The notes: generated by a model not told the origin, from the letters alone. 64,000 nt of DNA from Flavobacterium lipolyticum (GCF_020905335.1 NZ_JAJJMN010000001.1:1612001-1676000); one strand, 5' to 3'; numbered from the stretch's first letter, positions 36,041 through 45,767 are shown. Made by a program: numbers and translations.

Positions 36041-38446
36041 CACAGTACCTACGACTGGCGCCGGCATAGCCGAATTCACTGTAAGCGTTACTGCATTTGA
36101 TGTAACTGATGGACAGGCACCTCCAACAATACAACGATATTGATAATTGTTCATTGTAGCGATAGCAGAAGTGATATTCATCGTTGCTGAAGTAACATTC
36201 GAATAAACTCCACCGTTGGATAAATCGCTGAAAGTTGATCCGCTATTAGTACTAACCTGCCATTTATAAGTTAAACTGGTTCCTGTGCCAGCAACACTAA
36301 ATGCTGCATTATTACCCACACAGGTAGTTGCAGCTGATGGCTGAGTTGTAATCGCTGTTGTTAAATTAGTTGCGTTTACTGTCCATGAACCTGAATTTGT
36401 ACAGGTTGTTAGAGAAGTTACTAAATTATACGTTCTATTGGTTAATCCTGTTAAGTTCTTTGAACTGGAAGTAAATCCGGGAGGGGTAGAAGTCCATGAA
36501 TACGTATAAGGATCTGTCCATACCGGAGAAGGACTCCCCATCAAAGTTCCATTCGTTGCGGCACTACCAACACCATATAATGTAGAACCGGTGCCTTCAT
36601 TAAAACTATAACCGGCAAGTAATCCATTTTGTGATGCATCATAGTCTACAAATCCTGACGCTAAAACACCAATTTCTGCTGGAGTCAGTGCTCTGTTCCA
36701 AACTCCCAATTTAAAAATCTCACCAGTTAAACCCACTCCGGCATCATCCATAACCCCATATCCCATTTTTGTCGTATTGCTGTTGCTCCCATAATTGGTA
36801 GTATTTACTGCAGTTGAAACAGGAGTCCCTCCATTTAAATAAATTTTCATAGAACTACCGTCGGCTGTCACGGCTACGTGATTCCATGTATATCCTGCAG
36901 GAAATGAAGATAAGGGTAAATCCACCGTTCCGCGACTTGTCCAGAATCTAAGATTATTACCCTCAAAGCCAACTTCAATAATATCATTCTGACCAAAAAG
37001 TGCCATCCTTGCAATATAGTTGTTCTTATCAAATTTAATCCATCCTTCTAAAGTAAAGGCTGCCCTGTTAGATAACAAAGAAGCGTTTAAATTTATTCCC
37101 TGATTGTTTGCACTAACAAAATTAGCAGAAGCCGGAGCAACAGCATTCGTAACTGTGATGCTTCCTGTGGCTTCTCCCGGGCAAGAAACATTTACAACCG
37201 TTGCAGTAGGAACCGGCGGTGAACTGTAGCGATAAATATTTACAGATCCGGTCATTACGGCAGAACACAATGATGTTGTATTTGTCGCTATAACGGTATA
37301 TGATCCCGTAGTATTAAACGTTCCAAAATTGATTGCAGCTCCTGTGCCCGTTATTGGTGAACCCACTGCTACGTTACCTCTTACTAATTGATAACGGCAA
37401 GTAGCCTGCGAGTTAGACAAACTGATTGAAGAACCGGCATTTGAACTACAAAATGCTCCTCCCGTACCTGTTACATTAAAAGCCGTCGGTGCCGTACAAG
37501 CAGTTACACTGATGATCCCTGTTGCTGCGGAAAAGTATAAATCATTAATATTTGTTGCATTTGAAGAAGAGCTCCCCCACGTTCCTGACGGCCTGTTTAT
37601 TCCTCCAAGAATTAAGGTCTTTGCGGTATGTGTAACCGTACTTAAATTAGCCACTATATCATTGCCAATAGTCAGAATATTCGAAGTTATAATTCCGGAT
37701 GAAGAAAATGCTTTAGTGGCACCACTATTCCCGGATAACGTCAAATTGTAAAAAGGATAATTCCCTATATTTTGCGCACCTGAGTTGTTATACTCTACAG
37801 TACCTGTTGAAGGAGTTAAAGTTCCCGAAGTCATCGAACCTCCTACTTTCAATAATCCTGATCCACTAAAAGTTACATCATTATTAGTACTATTCATTGC
37901 TATGTTACCGGACACTTCTATTGTTCCCGATGACAATCTTAAACTACTTCTTCTATTTGTACCTCCTGAAGATTGCATTGTGAAACTTGCACAAGACAAT
38001 GAACCAGCAGCAGCATTTATATATTTAGTAATTCCATCTACTGTCACAGCAGCAATAGTTACTGCTCCTGAAACCGTTAATGAATTTGATCCTGTAATTG
38101 TTACGGCTGTGGTTGAATTCGAACTACCCCCTCCATTAATGGTCAATGATTTACAAACGGCCGCCGTATTAATATTAACGGTTCTAAGAATTGCACTAGA
38201 ACCATTAGGTATAATTACATCATTCGCAATTGTTGGAACAGAATTGGTACTCCAGTTTGTTGGTGTATTCCAGTTTCCATCCCCACTCCAGCCATCCCAG
38301 GTTACTGTTTGCCCATACCCCAAATTCATAACCAAAAACATTCCCAGACAGGCTAATTTGATAACGGGATTAGAAGTTTTTCTGGCCTGGGGATCAGAAA
38401 ATTTTAAAAATACAGAGCGAACGCTCAAAAGTAATTTTTGAATCAT
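34196..38446 (-). CDS. Large T9SS cargo: filamentous and LamG-like N-terminus, shared C-terminal module
   Basis: 1416 residues. A long signal peptide (MIQKLLLSVRSVFLKF ... MFLVMNLGYGQ) precedes strand-repeat sequence (about 50-330, WSGDGNWNTPTNWS and many short Thr/Ser/Asn strands). Next is a LamG/concanavalin-like domain (about 440-635; AFTLEGWIKFDKNNY, WNHVAVTADGSSMKIYLNGG, KLGVWNRALTPAEI) and an Ig-like stretch (TYKWQVSTNSG). The QPTC segment and the common block (from about residue 959) with the type C-like sorting end follow. ATG 38446 is chosen over a GTG at 38503, which would put polar residues ahead of the signal peptide. A carbohydrate-binding adhesin is plausible from the LamG-like fold; this is inference. 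Confidence 0.88.
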   Translation of the reverse strand: MIQKLLLSVRSVFLKFSDPQARKTSNPVIKLACLGMFLVMNLGYGQTVTWDGWSGDGNWNTPTNWSTNSVPTIANDVIIPNGSSAILRTVNINTAAVCKSLTINGGGSSNSTTAVTITGSNSLTVSGAVTIAAVTVDGITKYINAAAGSLSCASFTMQSSGGTNRRSSLRLSSGTIEVSGNIAMNSTNNDVTFSGSGLLKVGGSMTSGTLTPSTGTVEYNNSGAQNIGNYPFYNLTLSGNSGATKAFSSSGIITSNILTIGNDIVANLSTVTHTAKTLILGGINRPSGTWGSSSSNATNINDLYFSAATGIISVTACTAPTAFNVTGTGGAFCSSNAGSSISLSNSQATCRYQLVRGNVAVGSPITGTGAAINFGTFNTTGSYTVIATNTTSLCSAVMTGSVNIYRYSSPPVPTATVVNVSCPGEATGSITVTNAVAPASANFVSANNQGINLNASLLSNRAAFTLEGWIKFDKNNYIARMALFGQNDIIEVGFEGNNLRFWTSRGTVDLPLSSFPAGYTWNHVAVTADGSSMKIYLNGGTPVSTAVNTTNYGSNSNTTKMGYGVMDDAGVGLTGEIFKLGVWNRALTPAEIGVLASGFVDYDASQNGLLAGYSFNEGTGSTLYGVGSAATNGTLMGSPSPVWTDPYTYSWTSTPPGFTSSSKNLTGLTNRTYNLVTSLTTCTNSGSWTVNATNLTTAITTQPSAATTCVGNNAAFSVAGTGTSLTYKWQVSTNSGSTFSDLSNGGVYSNVTSATMNITSAIATMNNYQYRCIVGGACPSVTSNAVTLTVNSAMPAPVVGTVTQPTCTVTFGSIALSGLPSGGTLTRSPGAVAVPYTGTTVTDTNLAAGTYSYAVANGPCSSISTTGIVINPVPTATYGASGWDNTATIDKKLIFNSNFTSIGDVSGCTCEVNSGANVVIGVGHTLKIANEVKVLSGGTMTFKNTASLVQTNNVTNTGDITYERTTPPILLKDYVYWSTPVSPQRLVDLSSLTPSTMYYGFDGTQWVRTNRTDNMVVGKGYIIRAPSNYSNSSKTAYPASFKGVPNNGNIETEMLASGKSYLIGNPYPSALSAERFVSEGIEGFIKTNENVINGTLYFWTHNTPAKPVPSNQYSADDYASFNLTGGTAARSDVDFGSGGGVKPTGEIAAGQSFFLTTKAAGKILFTNAMRLGATDNGQFFRPANTSRRTTVEKNRIWLNMTSTTGAFKQLLLGYIEGATNNYETLYDGLSLDGNQYLDFYSVSDANKFVIQGRAVPFTDADIVPLGYRTAVAGDFTIAIDEVDGKMTNQKIYVEDKVTGVIHDLTQSNYTFKTEVGNFSERLVLRYTGKTLGVGDFENLKDGILVSIKDKVIAVQSSQENIKEVIVYDVSGKMLYHKKKVGNTELQIQNLPSSNQVLLVKVTLANDFTTTRKVIFQ

Positions 38447-38736
38447 ATGAAAGTGGTATTTATGATTAAATTTGTTTTTGGGCAACAAAACACAAAAAAA
38501 CACTCCCTATTAAATTCAGGAGTTGTTTTTTATACTTTGTTTTAAAACTAAAAGCTAAAACCCTGTTTTACAAGGTCATAAAAAACTGTTAATTTTGTGT
38601 ACAAAAATATTATAATTCCCCACATATACAACATTTTAACAAAAGACTTTTCTGAGAAAAACAAAAAAAATAGTTGTGATTTTAACATTTAAATGACTAT
38701 TTTTAGCCGTAATCGTTAAAAAGAAAGAAAAAAGCC

Positions 38737-39210
38737 ATGAATTCAATTTGCACTCCCAAAGAGGCTTTACTGAAGTTAGAACACTACTGTGCTTATCAGG
38801 AGCGCTGTCATGCCGAAGTCGTATCCAAACTGTACAGCCTAAAAATGACTGCCGATGAAATCGATACTATTGTGGTTCAATTGATTGAAACTAACTTTCT
38901 AAACGAAACCCGATTTGCCTGCAGCTTTGCCAGAGGCAAACATCGCATGAAACATTGGGGCAAAATTCGAATTACCAATGAACTGAAAGCAAAACAAATT
39001 TCGTCGGCTAATATTACGCTTGCTTTAAAAGAAATTACTATCGAGGAATACGAAGCCACTTTCGACCAGCTTTCTGAGCGATGCTGGAATAGCATTTCCG
39101 AAAAAAACACCTTAAAAAAACGAAAAAAATTCTGCGACTATATGCTTCGCCGCGGCTACGAAAGTTTTCTTGTTTACGATAAAGTTACTTTGCTTGAGAA
39201 AGAATTCTAG
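38737..39210 (+). CDS. recX: Regulatory protein RecX
   Basis: 157-residue helical protein that binds RecA filaments and modulates recombination. The RecX repeats are visible: EALLKLEHYCAYQERCHAEVVSKL, then NFLNETRFACSFARGKHRMKHWGKIRI and ELKAKQISSANITLAL. The ATG at 38737 starts MNSICTPKEALLKLEHY, as in the family. A near-consensus -7 sequence (TATTTTTA) lies about 35 nt upstream. recA is not in the window. The gene is a housekeeping island between two large T9SS genes that point away from it and onward. The 365-base gap after it holds only a weak TAGCCC/GGGCTTA hairpin and the next promoter. Confidence 0.92.
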   Translation: MNSICTPKEALLKLEHYCAYQERCHAEVVSKLYSLKMTADEIDTIVVQLIETNFLNETRFACSFARGKHRMKHWGKIRITNELKAKQISSANITLALKEITIEEYEATFDQLSERCWNSISEKNTLKKRKKFCDYMLRRGYESFLVYDKVTLLEKEF

Positions 39211-39511
39211 CCCACAAAAATCACGGGCTTAACCTCATTACTTTTTGATTTTTTTCGTCAAAATCACTACACTCGCACATTCAATTTTCTTGCAAATTTT
39301 TTACTTAAAAGACGTTTTTTGTGCTTATAGTTCTAAAAAACGAATCATTTCGAGCGCTATTTTGCGATTTTTCTTATACTTTAAAATTACTATTTATAAG
39401 AAATAACATAAAATCCCATTTTTAAAGATGCATTTCGTCGACTATTTTGACATTTTGTCGATTAAATGATCGTTCCGAAAACCTTCATATGTCCAATCAC
39501 GTATGTGTATC

Positions 39512-39519
39512 TATCTTTG
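39512..39519 (+). promoter_or_regulatory. -7 promoter box of the 1130-aa T9SS gene
   Basis: TATCTTTG (TAnnTTTG), about 57 nt before the ATG at 39576. Confidence 0.55.
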
Positions 39520-39575
39520 CCAAGGCAAAAAATTATCCTGTTCCGGCATAACAAATTGTATAGAATACACCTACT

Positions 39576-42500
39576 ATGAAGAAAACTTTACTTTTTAAAA
39601 CACCTCCTTTTCCTTTTAATCTTTCGTCAAAAAAAATTAGTTCCGATAGAAAAATCAACTTTTTTTCAGCTATAAAAAACACTTTCGAAGCCCCAAAAAA
39701 TTACTTTAAATTACTCGTTGCTCTTAGCCTATTTATCAACGTCAGTCATTTAAATGCGCAATGCAATTCCAATGCAACTCCTGGCACGGTTAGCAGCAAT
39801 AATAGTAAATTATGCGTAGGTTCTACAGAATTGTTCTGGGCCGCCGGAGGATGGAGCGGAGGAACCTGGTCCTCATCAGATCCATCAGTTCTCGAAGTTG
39901 TTACTAAAAGTGACGGAGGCGCCAATGCCATTGCAAAAGCTCCCGGAGTTGCAAACGTCATTTATACGATAACACAGCCAAATTGCCCTACTGTTAAAAC
40001 CTCTCAAAAAAAGATAACAGTTTACGAAACATTAGGTGAAACTGGCGAAATCACAGGTTTTTCACCACAATGTCCAAGAAATACAGGGCAAGTTTACTCG
40101 ATTCCACCAGTAACAAATGCCACCAAATATGTATGGACAGTGCCTTCTGGCTGGACTATTACCTCAGGAGCAAATACCAACTCCATTACCGTGACTACCA
40201 GCTCAACCGCAGGAAATCTTACTGTTGTAGCCTCTAACGATTGTAAAACAAATGATGCCATATACAAATATGTCAATATCACTAACGGAAAAACGTCAAG
40301 ACCGACTATTACCGCAAGCGGACCAACTACTTTTTGCCAGGGAGGCAGTGTAGTATTGACTTCAAGTATTGAAGACAACTACCTTTGGTCAAACGGGCAA
40401 ACTACCAGAAGCATAAGGGTTACAGCATCGGGTACCTACTCGGTAATTACACAAAATAAAGACTATATGTGTCCTAGCAATGCCTCAAACAGTATAGCAG
40501 TCAATGTACAAGCAGGATTAACGTTCACCAGTCAACCACAGGATTTAGTTGCCTGCGAAGGTCAATCCGGCACCTTTAGCGTAACCGCATCAGCATCGAA
40601 TGCGACCTACCAATGGCAATATTCTGCCAATGGCTCAACAAACTGGACTAATACCAATGGCGTTCAGGGGGTATCAGGTCATAATACAGCAACCTTAAAT
40701 TTGACCAACCTTCCTTTGTCCTACAGCGACTACTATGTTCGTTGTGTCGCAAGAAGCTCAACCACTTGTCCTGCCAATACCAACACAAACTCAAACACTG
40801 CTAAACTAACGGTTAACCCATCATTAGAAATTACCTCACAGTCTACCGCTACTCAAACCAAATGCCTCAACGATGCCTTTACACCTTTAACGGTTACCGC
40901 TACAGCATCAGGAACCTTAACCTATCAATGGTTCAGTAATACTGCTGCAACTGCCACAAACGGAACGGCATTAGGAGCTGCAAATGGCGCTAGAACCAAT
41001 AGTTACACGCCACAATCCACAACATCAGGAACATTGTATTACTATGCGGTAGTAACATCAAACTGCGGAACGGCAACCACTGCAATTTCGGAAGCTATTA
41101 TAACCAAACAGGCAAATATTGCCCCAACAGTAGGAACGATCAAACAACCTACCTGTACTACCCCAAGCGGAAGTGTTGTTTTAGAAAATGTACCTACATC
41201 AGGAAGATTAGTCGAATCACGAGGAACTGTCTACAATTATACAACTTCCGGAACCACATATGAAATTTCAGGATTAGCTCCCGGAACTTATAAATTTGCC
41301 ATTGATGATAACTGCACAAGAGTATATTCGTCAGACATTGTAATCCTACCCGGAAATGTGTGGAATGGCACTAAATGGTCAGGCGGAACACCTTCGTTAA
41401 ACGATCCAATTCAATTTACAGGAAATTATACTGCAGAAACAGATCTTAACGGATGTTCCTGCACAATCATGAATGGAGCAACAGTAACTATAAAATCAGG
41501 AAACACCTTAACTATTGCCAATAGTATAGACGTAAACTCCGGATCTTTAGTTTTTGAAAACAGTTCCAGTTTGATACAAAAAAGCAATGCTAAGAATACG
41601 GGAAGTATTTCATACATCCGTACCAGTCCGCCTATATTCCAAAAAGATTATTTGTATTGGTCTACTCCGGTAACTCCACAAAAATTAGTAGACGTTTCGC
41701 CTTCTACGCCTGCCACTATGTATTATGGCAATGACGGTACACAATGGGTACGAACCAATAGAGAAAGCAATATGATTGTTGGAAAAGGCTACATTATTCG
41801 AGGCCCCTCGAACTATACAAATGCAACCAAACAAGAATTTACCACAACTTTCAAAGGAATTCCAAACAATGGAGATTTAGAGGGAGAACACCTAACCGCA
41901 ATGAAAGGCCACCTGATTGGAAATCCGTACCCGTCTGCCTTAAGTGCTGATAGGCTTTTAAAAGACAATCCAATGTTAGATGGAACGCTCTATTTCTGGA
42001 CGCATAACACTCCTGCAAAACCTGTTCCAAGTAATCAGTACAGCGCGGATGACTATGCTTCATACAACCTTAGTGGAGGAGTTTCTGCAAAATCGGATAA
42101 ACAGCACAATAACGATCCTGCAAAAGACAAAGGCACTAAACCGACGGGCAACATAGCAGCCGGGCAAGCCTTTTTTGTAACGACGAATGCTGCAGGAAAA
42201 GTGAAGTTCAACAATTTAATGCGATTGGGCGGAGCCAATAACGGTCAGTTTTTCAGACCCGGAAACACCTCAAAAGTGGCAGCTATAGAAAAACACCGCA
42301 TTTGGTTAAACATGACCAATACCACGGGAGCTTTTAAACAATTGCTAGTAAGCTACATCGAAGGGGCAACCAATGACTATGAAAACAGATATGACGGACT
42401 AACTTTTGACGGCAATCAATATTTAGATTTTTACACTACGGATCAAAAAAACAAATATGTAATTCAGGGACGTGCTCTGCCATTTACAGATGCCGATCTT

Positions 42501-42968
42501 GTTCCATTAGGATACCGCACAACAGTTGCAGGTGATTTTACTGTGGCAATTGACGAAGTAGATGGAAACATGAGCAATCAAGCCATTTACATTGAAGACA
42601 AAACAACCGGGACTGTTCATGATTTAACACAAAGCAACTATACTTTTAAAACCGAAGCCGGTACCTTTACCGAACGTTTGACACTGCGCTATAAACCAGG
42701 CAAAACTTTAGGTACAGGAGATTTTGAAAACATCGAAAATGGCATTCTTATTTCGACTAGCAATAAAACTATTCAAATGTCTTCATCAAAAGAAAACATT
42801 AAACAAGTTGTTGTTTTTGATATTACCGGCAAACAATTATACAGTAAGAACAAATTAAACAGTGCGACCTTTCAAATTGAAAATTTACCTTCAGCCAATC
42901 AGGTTTTATTGGTGAAGGTCACTTTAGCAAATGATTTTACTGTCACCCGAAAAGTACTGTTTCAGTAA
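39576..42968 (+). CDS. Large T9SS cargo: Ig-like N-terminus, shared C-terminal module
   Basis: 1130 residues on the opposite strand to its three relatives. An extended signal peptide (about 1-62, hydrophobic core LLVALSLFINVSHLNAQ) precedes Ig/PKD-like repeats (about 65-530; CNSNATPGTVSSNNSKLC, YKYVNITNG, ATYQWQYSANGSTNW, LTYQWFSNTAATATNG). The QPTC segment, a DLNGCSCTIMNGATVTI part and the common block (from about residue 680; QKDYLYWSTPV, VGKGYIIRGPSNY, HLIGNPYPSALSAD) follow. The sorting end is VVVFDITGKQLYSKN to VTRKVLFQ. It has its own -7 box. The octamer array starts two bases after its stop codon, so array length could affect the 3' end of this mRNA. Confidence 0.88.
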   Translation: MKKTLLFKTPPFPFNLSSKKISSDRKINFFSAIKNTFEAPKNYFKLLVALSLFINVSHLNAQCNSNATPGTVSSNNSKLCVGSTELFWAAGGWSGGTWSSSDPSVLEVVTKSDGGANAIAKAPGVANVIYTITQPNCPTVKTSQKKITVYETLGETGEITGFSPQCPRNTGQVYSIPPVTNATKYVWTVPSGWTITSGANTNSITVTTSSTAGNLTVVASNDCKTNDAIYKYVNITNGKTSRPTITASGPTTFCQGGSVVLTSSIEDNYLWSNGQTTRSIRVTASGTYSVITQNKDYMCPSNASNSIAVNVQAGLTFTSQPQDLVACEGQSGTFSVTASASNATYQWQYSANGSTNWTNTNGVQGVSGHNTATLNLTNLPLSYSDYYVRCVARSSTTCPANTNTNSNTAKLTVNPSLEITSQSTATQTKCLNDAFTPLTVTATASGTLTYQWFSNTAATATNGTALGAANGARTNSYTPQSTTSGTLYYYAVVTSNCGTATTAISEAIITKQANIAPTVGTIKQPTCTTPSGSVVLENVPTSGRLVESRGTVYNYTTSGTTYEISGLAPGTYKFAIDDNCTRVYSSDIVILPGNVWNGTKWSGGTPSLNDPIQFTGNYTAETDLNGCSCTIMNGATVTIKSGNTLTIANSIDVNSGSLVFENSSSLIQKSNAKNTGSISYIRTSPPIFQKDYLYWSTPVTPQKLVDVSPSTPATMYYGNDGTQWVRTNRESNMIVGKGYIIRGPSNYTNATKQEFTTTFKGIPNNGDLEGEHLTAMKGHLIGNPYPSALSADRLLKDNPMLDGTLYFWTHNTPAKPVPSNQYSADDYASYNLSGGVSAKSDKQHNNDPAKDKGTKPTGNIAAGQAFFVTTNAAGKVKFNNLMRLGGANNGQFFRPGNTSKVAAIEKHRIWLNMTNTTGAFKQLLVSYIEGATNDYENRYDGLTFDGNQYLDFYTTDQKNKYVIQGRALPFTDADLVPLGYRTTVAGDFTVAIDEVDGNMSNQAIYIEDKTTGTVHDLTQSNYTFKTEAGTFTERLTLRYKPGKTLGTGDFENIENGILISTSNKTIQMSSSKENIKQVVVFDITGKQLYSKNKLNSATFQIENLPSANQVLLVKVTLANDFTVTRKVLFQ

Positions 42969-42969
42969 T

Positions 42970-43229
42970 CGTTAATTCGTTAATTCGTTAATTCGTTAAT
43001 TCGTTAATTCGTTAATTCGTTAATTCGTTAATTCGTTAATTCGTTAATTCGTTAATTCGTTAATTCGTTAATTCGTTAATTCGTTAATTCGTTAATTCGT
43101 TAATTCGTTAATTCGTTAATTCGTTAATTCGTTAATTCGTTAATTCGTTAATTCGTTAATTCGTTAATTCGTTAATTCGTTAATTCGTTAATTCGTTAAT
43201 TCGTTAATTCGTTAATTCGTTAATTCGTT
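42970..43229. repeat. Tandem array: 32 copies of the octamer CGTTAATT
   Basis: Exactly periodic from 42970 to 43225 (256 bases, 32 units) plus a partial CGTT. I see no sequence variation between units. Each unit carries TAA, so the array cannot code. There are no spacers, so it is not a CRISPR array. It begins two bases after a stop codon and ends against a terminator. Confidence 0.97.
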
Positions 43230-43273
43230 CTATAAAAAAATCCATTCGCTGTGGCGAATGGATTTTTTTATAG
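43230..43273. terminator. Bidirectional terminator between the octamer array and the ketoacyl synthase gene
   Basis: Perfect 20-bp arms (43230-43249 and 43254-43273; core AAAAATCCATTCGC) enclose a TGTG loop, with T runs on both strands. It serves the convergent T9SS and ketoacyl synthase genes. Confidence 0.93.
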
Positions 43274-43303
43274 TGTAAATTTATGAGGCTCCGAAAGTCC
43301 CAA

Positions 43304-44473
43304 TTATGGTTTTTCGATCAAAACGCTAACTGCATTCCCTCCGAAACCTACGGCATTAATCAATATTCTTTTAATCGATTTTGTCTGTTTTTGTTCTTCT
43401 CCGAAAGGCACTCCAATAAAAGTATCGTGCTGAAACATCAAAAGTGCCAACTCTAAACTCAATATACCGGACGCTCCAAAAGTATGTCCGATCTTCCATT
43501 TATTGGTAGTCAGCAAAGGCAACTGAGATCCAAAAACTTTTTCAATAGCCCTCAACTCAGTTAAGTCGCCTTTGATCGTTCCGGGAGCATGCATCACAAT
43601 TGCATCAACCGATTCAGGAGCTATATTCCTTAAAGCCATTTTCATTGATTTTTGAAAACAGGTTGCTTCTGCAGAAATAGAAATATTGTGTTCTAAAATC
43701 TCGGTTGCATAACCAACACCTGTTATGTATGCAATTGCATTCTCTTTCTCGCCGGTTTCCAGACAGCAAACCGCCGCACCTTCCCCTAAAATCATAGTAT
43801 TTTGAGTTTTCTCAAAATCGAAAGCCAAATTGGGCCATGATTCCGTTTCCTGATCGATTCTCGAATATATTTTAAGCGCTCTCATTTGAGCAATCGTGAA
43901 ATCAGTCAATGGAGCTTCGCTTCCTCCTACCAAAAATTTATCGGCCATACCTGATTTCAACCACGCCACACCATTCAACAAGGCATGAAGTGCAGTTGAA
44001 CACGTTATAGAATGCGATATTTCCGGTCCAGTACTCTGCAGATCGTGAGCAATCCAGGAAGATATATTTCCTAAAGTTGTTGTTGGAGAAGCTAAAGTTT
44101 GTGCTTTTCCTGTATCGATGTATTCTTTATAATGTTTTTCGAATAAATCGGTTGCTCCTCGGGACGAACCAATGTTAATTCCGAAGATATCATCCGAATT
44201 CCATCCTGCCTGCTTAACCGCTTGCCGAGAAGCCGTCAAAGCAAACAAAACCGAATCATCCAGAAATTTGTACTTAGGATCGGACTCTCTTATTTCCGAG
44301 ACAATTTGTTTAGAATCAGCATCCAGAGCGGCGACAGAAGTTTCCTGTTGGTCTAAAAACTGTTTCGAAAAACAATGTTGACGATCAAGATACTTTTCCC
44401 ACACTGATTCCGTGGTATTTCCTAAAGGTGAAATAGAAGAAAAAGCTGTTATAGAGATTTTTTGTGTATTCAA
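43304..44473 (-). CDS. Beta-ketoacyl-ACP synthase family protein in the biotin cluster
   Basis: 389-residue condensing enzyme of the FabF/FabB type with an intact Cys-His-His triad: Cys158 (SITCSTALHALL), His295 (VMHAPGTI) and His330 (WKIGHTFGASG). It is slightly shorter than FabF. The start is TTG 44473, 22 bases after the bioA stop, so it is almost certainly co-transcribed with bioA. That context suggests a dedicated role in making the pimeloyl chain for biotin. No bioC, bioH or bioW gene is present in the window to define the route, so this is inference. Confidence 0.88.
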   Translation of the reverse strand: MNTQKISITAFSSISPLGNTTESVWEKYLDRQHCFSKQFLDQQETSVAALDADSKQIVSEIRESDPKYKFLDDSVLFALTASRQAVKQAGWNSDDIFGINIGSSRGATDLFEKHYKEYIDTGKAQTLASPTTTLGNISSWIAHDLQSTGPEISHSITCSTALHALLNGVAWLKSGMADKFLVGGSEAPLTDFTIAQMRALKIYSRIDQETESWPNLAFDFEKTQNTMILGEGAAVCCLETGEKENAIAYITGVGYATEILEHNISISAEATCFQKSMKMALRNIAPESVDAIVMHAPGTIKGDLTELRAIEKVFGSQLPLLTTNKWKIGHTFGASGILSLELALLMFQHDTFIGVPFGEEQKQTKSIKRILINAVGFGGNAVSVLIEKP

Positions 44474-44495
44474 AATATTTTATTTAATCGCAAAA

Positions 44496-45767
44496 TTACA
44501 CCATTTCAATGGCTTCTTCAATGGTTTTATATACTTTTTGAAGCTGCTCATCACTCATGATATACGGAGGTAAAATATAAACGATATTTCCGACAGGGCG
44601 CAAAACAACACCTTTATCAATGAAGAAATTATAGAGTTTCGTTCGCATTGAACCGTAATAACTCTCTTCTGAATCTGATTTGATTTCAACTGCAAAAATA
44701 ACCCCCAATGTTCTCGCGGTAGTTACTTTTGAATGCTTTTCAATTTTCTTCTGAAAATCCAAATGACTCTTATGAATTCTTTCAATATTAGCCTGCATTT
44801 CATCTGTATGCAACAATTCAATACTAGCCAAAGCCGCAGCGCAACCCGTAGGATTTGCAGTAAAGGTATGTCCATGAAACAAAGCCTTATTGATATCGTC
44901 ATCATAAAAAGCATCAAAAACCTCTTGTGTAAAAGTGGTGATTGCCATCGGAATTGTTCCTCCGGTTAGTGCTTTAGACAAACACATCATATCCGGAAGT
45001 TCTGTCACATAATCCATTGCAAAGGTCTTACCGGTTTTACCGAAACCTGTCATTACTTCATCGGCAATGGTAAGAACATTGTTCTCTTTGCAGATTTGAA
45101 TCAGTTTTGCCAAAGCCTCCGGTTCATACATTACCATTCCGGCTGCACCCTGCACCAAAGGTTCAAAAATAAAACCGGCGCAACTATGATTTTGAATCAC
45201 ATTTCTCAAAGCATCAAAACTTTCCTGTTCCTGTCCTTTTACCGGAACCGGAATTCGGACTACATCAATAAACATTCCCTGAAAAGCCTGTGTATAAAAA
45301 GAGATTCCACTTGCTGCCATCGCCGCAAAAGTGTCTCCGTGAAAAGCATTTTCAAAAGCAATTATTGTGGTACGTTTTTCACCCTTATTGAAAAAAAACT
45401 GCAAAGCCACTTTTATAGCTACTTCAACTGCTGTTGAACCATTATCAGAAAAGAAAATCTTCTGCTGATTTTTAGGCAGAATCTCAATTAGTTTCTCCGC
45501 CACTTTGACTGCCGGTTCGTGTGTAAAACCTCCAAACAACACATGCTCTAAAGTGGTTAATTGTTTGTAAATCGCATCGGCTATAAATCGGTTACTGTGT
45601 CCAAACGGATTCACCCACCATGAGGCAATAGCGTCAATATATTCCTTACCGTTCTCATCCCAAAGTAAAGCACCTTCACCTCTGGAAATTGCAATTGGCG
45701 CCTGTGCTGTTTTATGCTGTGTATAAGGATGCCAAAGATATTGGCTGTCTTTTTCTGTTAATGTCAT
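44496..45767 (-). CDS. bioA: Adenosylmethionine--8-amino-7-oxononanoate aminotransferase
   Basis: PLP-dependent class III aminotransferase converting KAPA to DAPA in biotin synthesis. The 423-residue length is normal. Readable motifs are LWHPYTQHKTAQAPI (substrate region typical of BioA), SWWVNPFGHSN, FFSDNGSTAVEVAIK, ADEVMTGFGKTGK and the PLP lysine in CLSKALTGG. ATG 45767 follows a -7 box at 45825-45832, so bioA and the downstream ketoacyl synthase form one transcription unit, separate from bioD 100 bases upstream. Confidence 0.96.
   Translation of the reverse strand: MTLTEKDSQYLWHPYTQHKTAQAPIAISRGEGALLWDENGKEYIDAIASWWVNPFGHSNRFIADAIYKQLTTLEHVLFGGFTHEPAVKVAEKLIEILPKNQQKIFFSDNGSTAVEVAIKVALQFFFNKGEKRTTIIAFENAFHGDTFAAMAASGISFYTQAFQGMFIDVVRIPVPVKGQEQESFDALRNVIQNHSCAGFIFEPLVQGAAGMVMYEPEALAKLIQICKENNVLTIADEVMTGFGKTGKTFAMDYVTELPDMMCLSKALTGGTIPMAITTFTQEVFDAFYDDDINKALFHGHTFTANPTGCAAALASIELLHTDEMQANIERIHKSHLDFQKKIEKHSKVTTARTLGVIFAVEIKSDSEESYYGSMRTKLYNFFIDKGVVLRPVGNIVYILPPYIMSDEQLQKVYKTIEEAIEMV

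Noticed and set aside
42970..43229. Possible CRISPR array or replication origin
   Set aside because: The 8-bp units are contiguous with no spacers and no cas genes nearby, and the units are not DnaA boxes. It is a simple tandem array.
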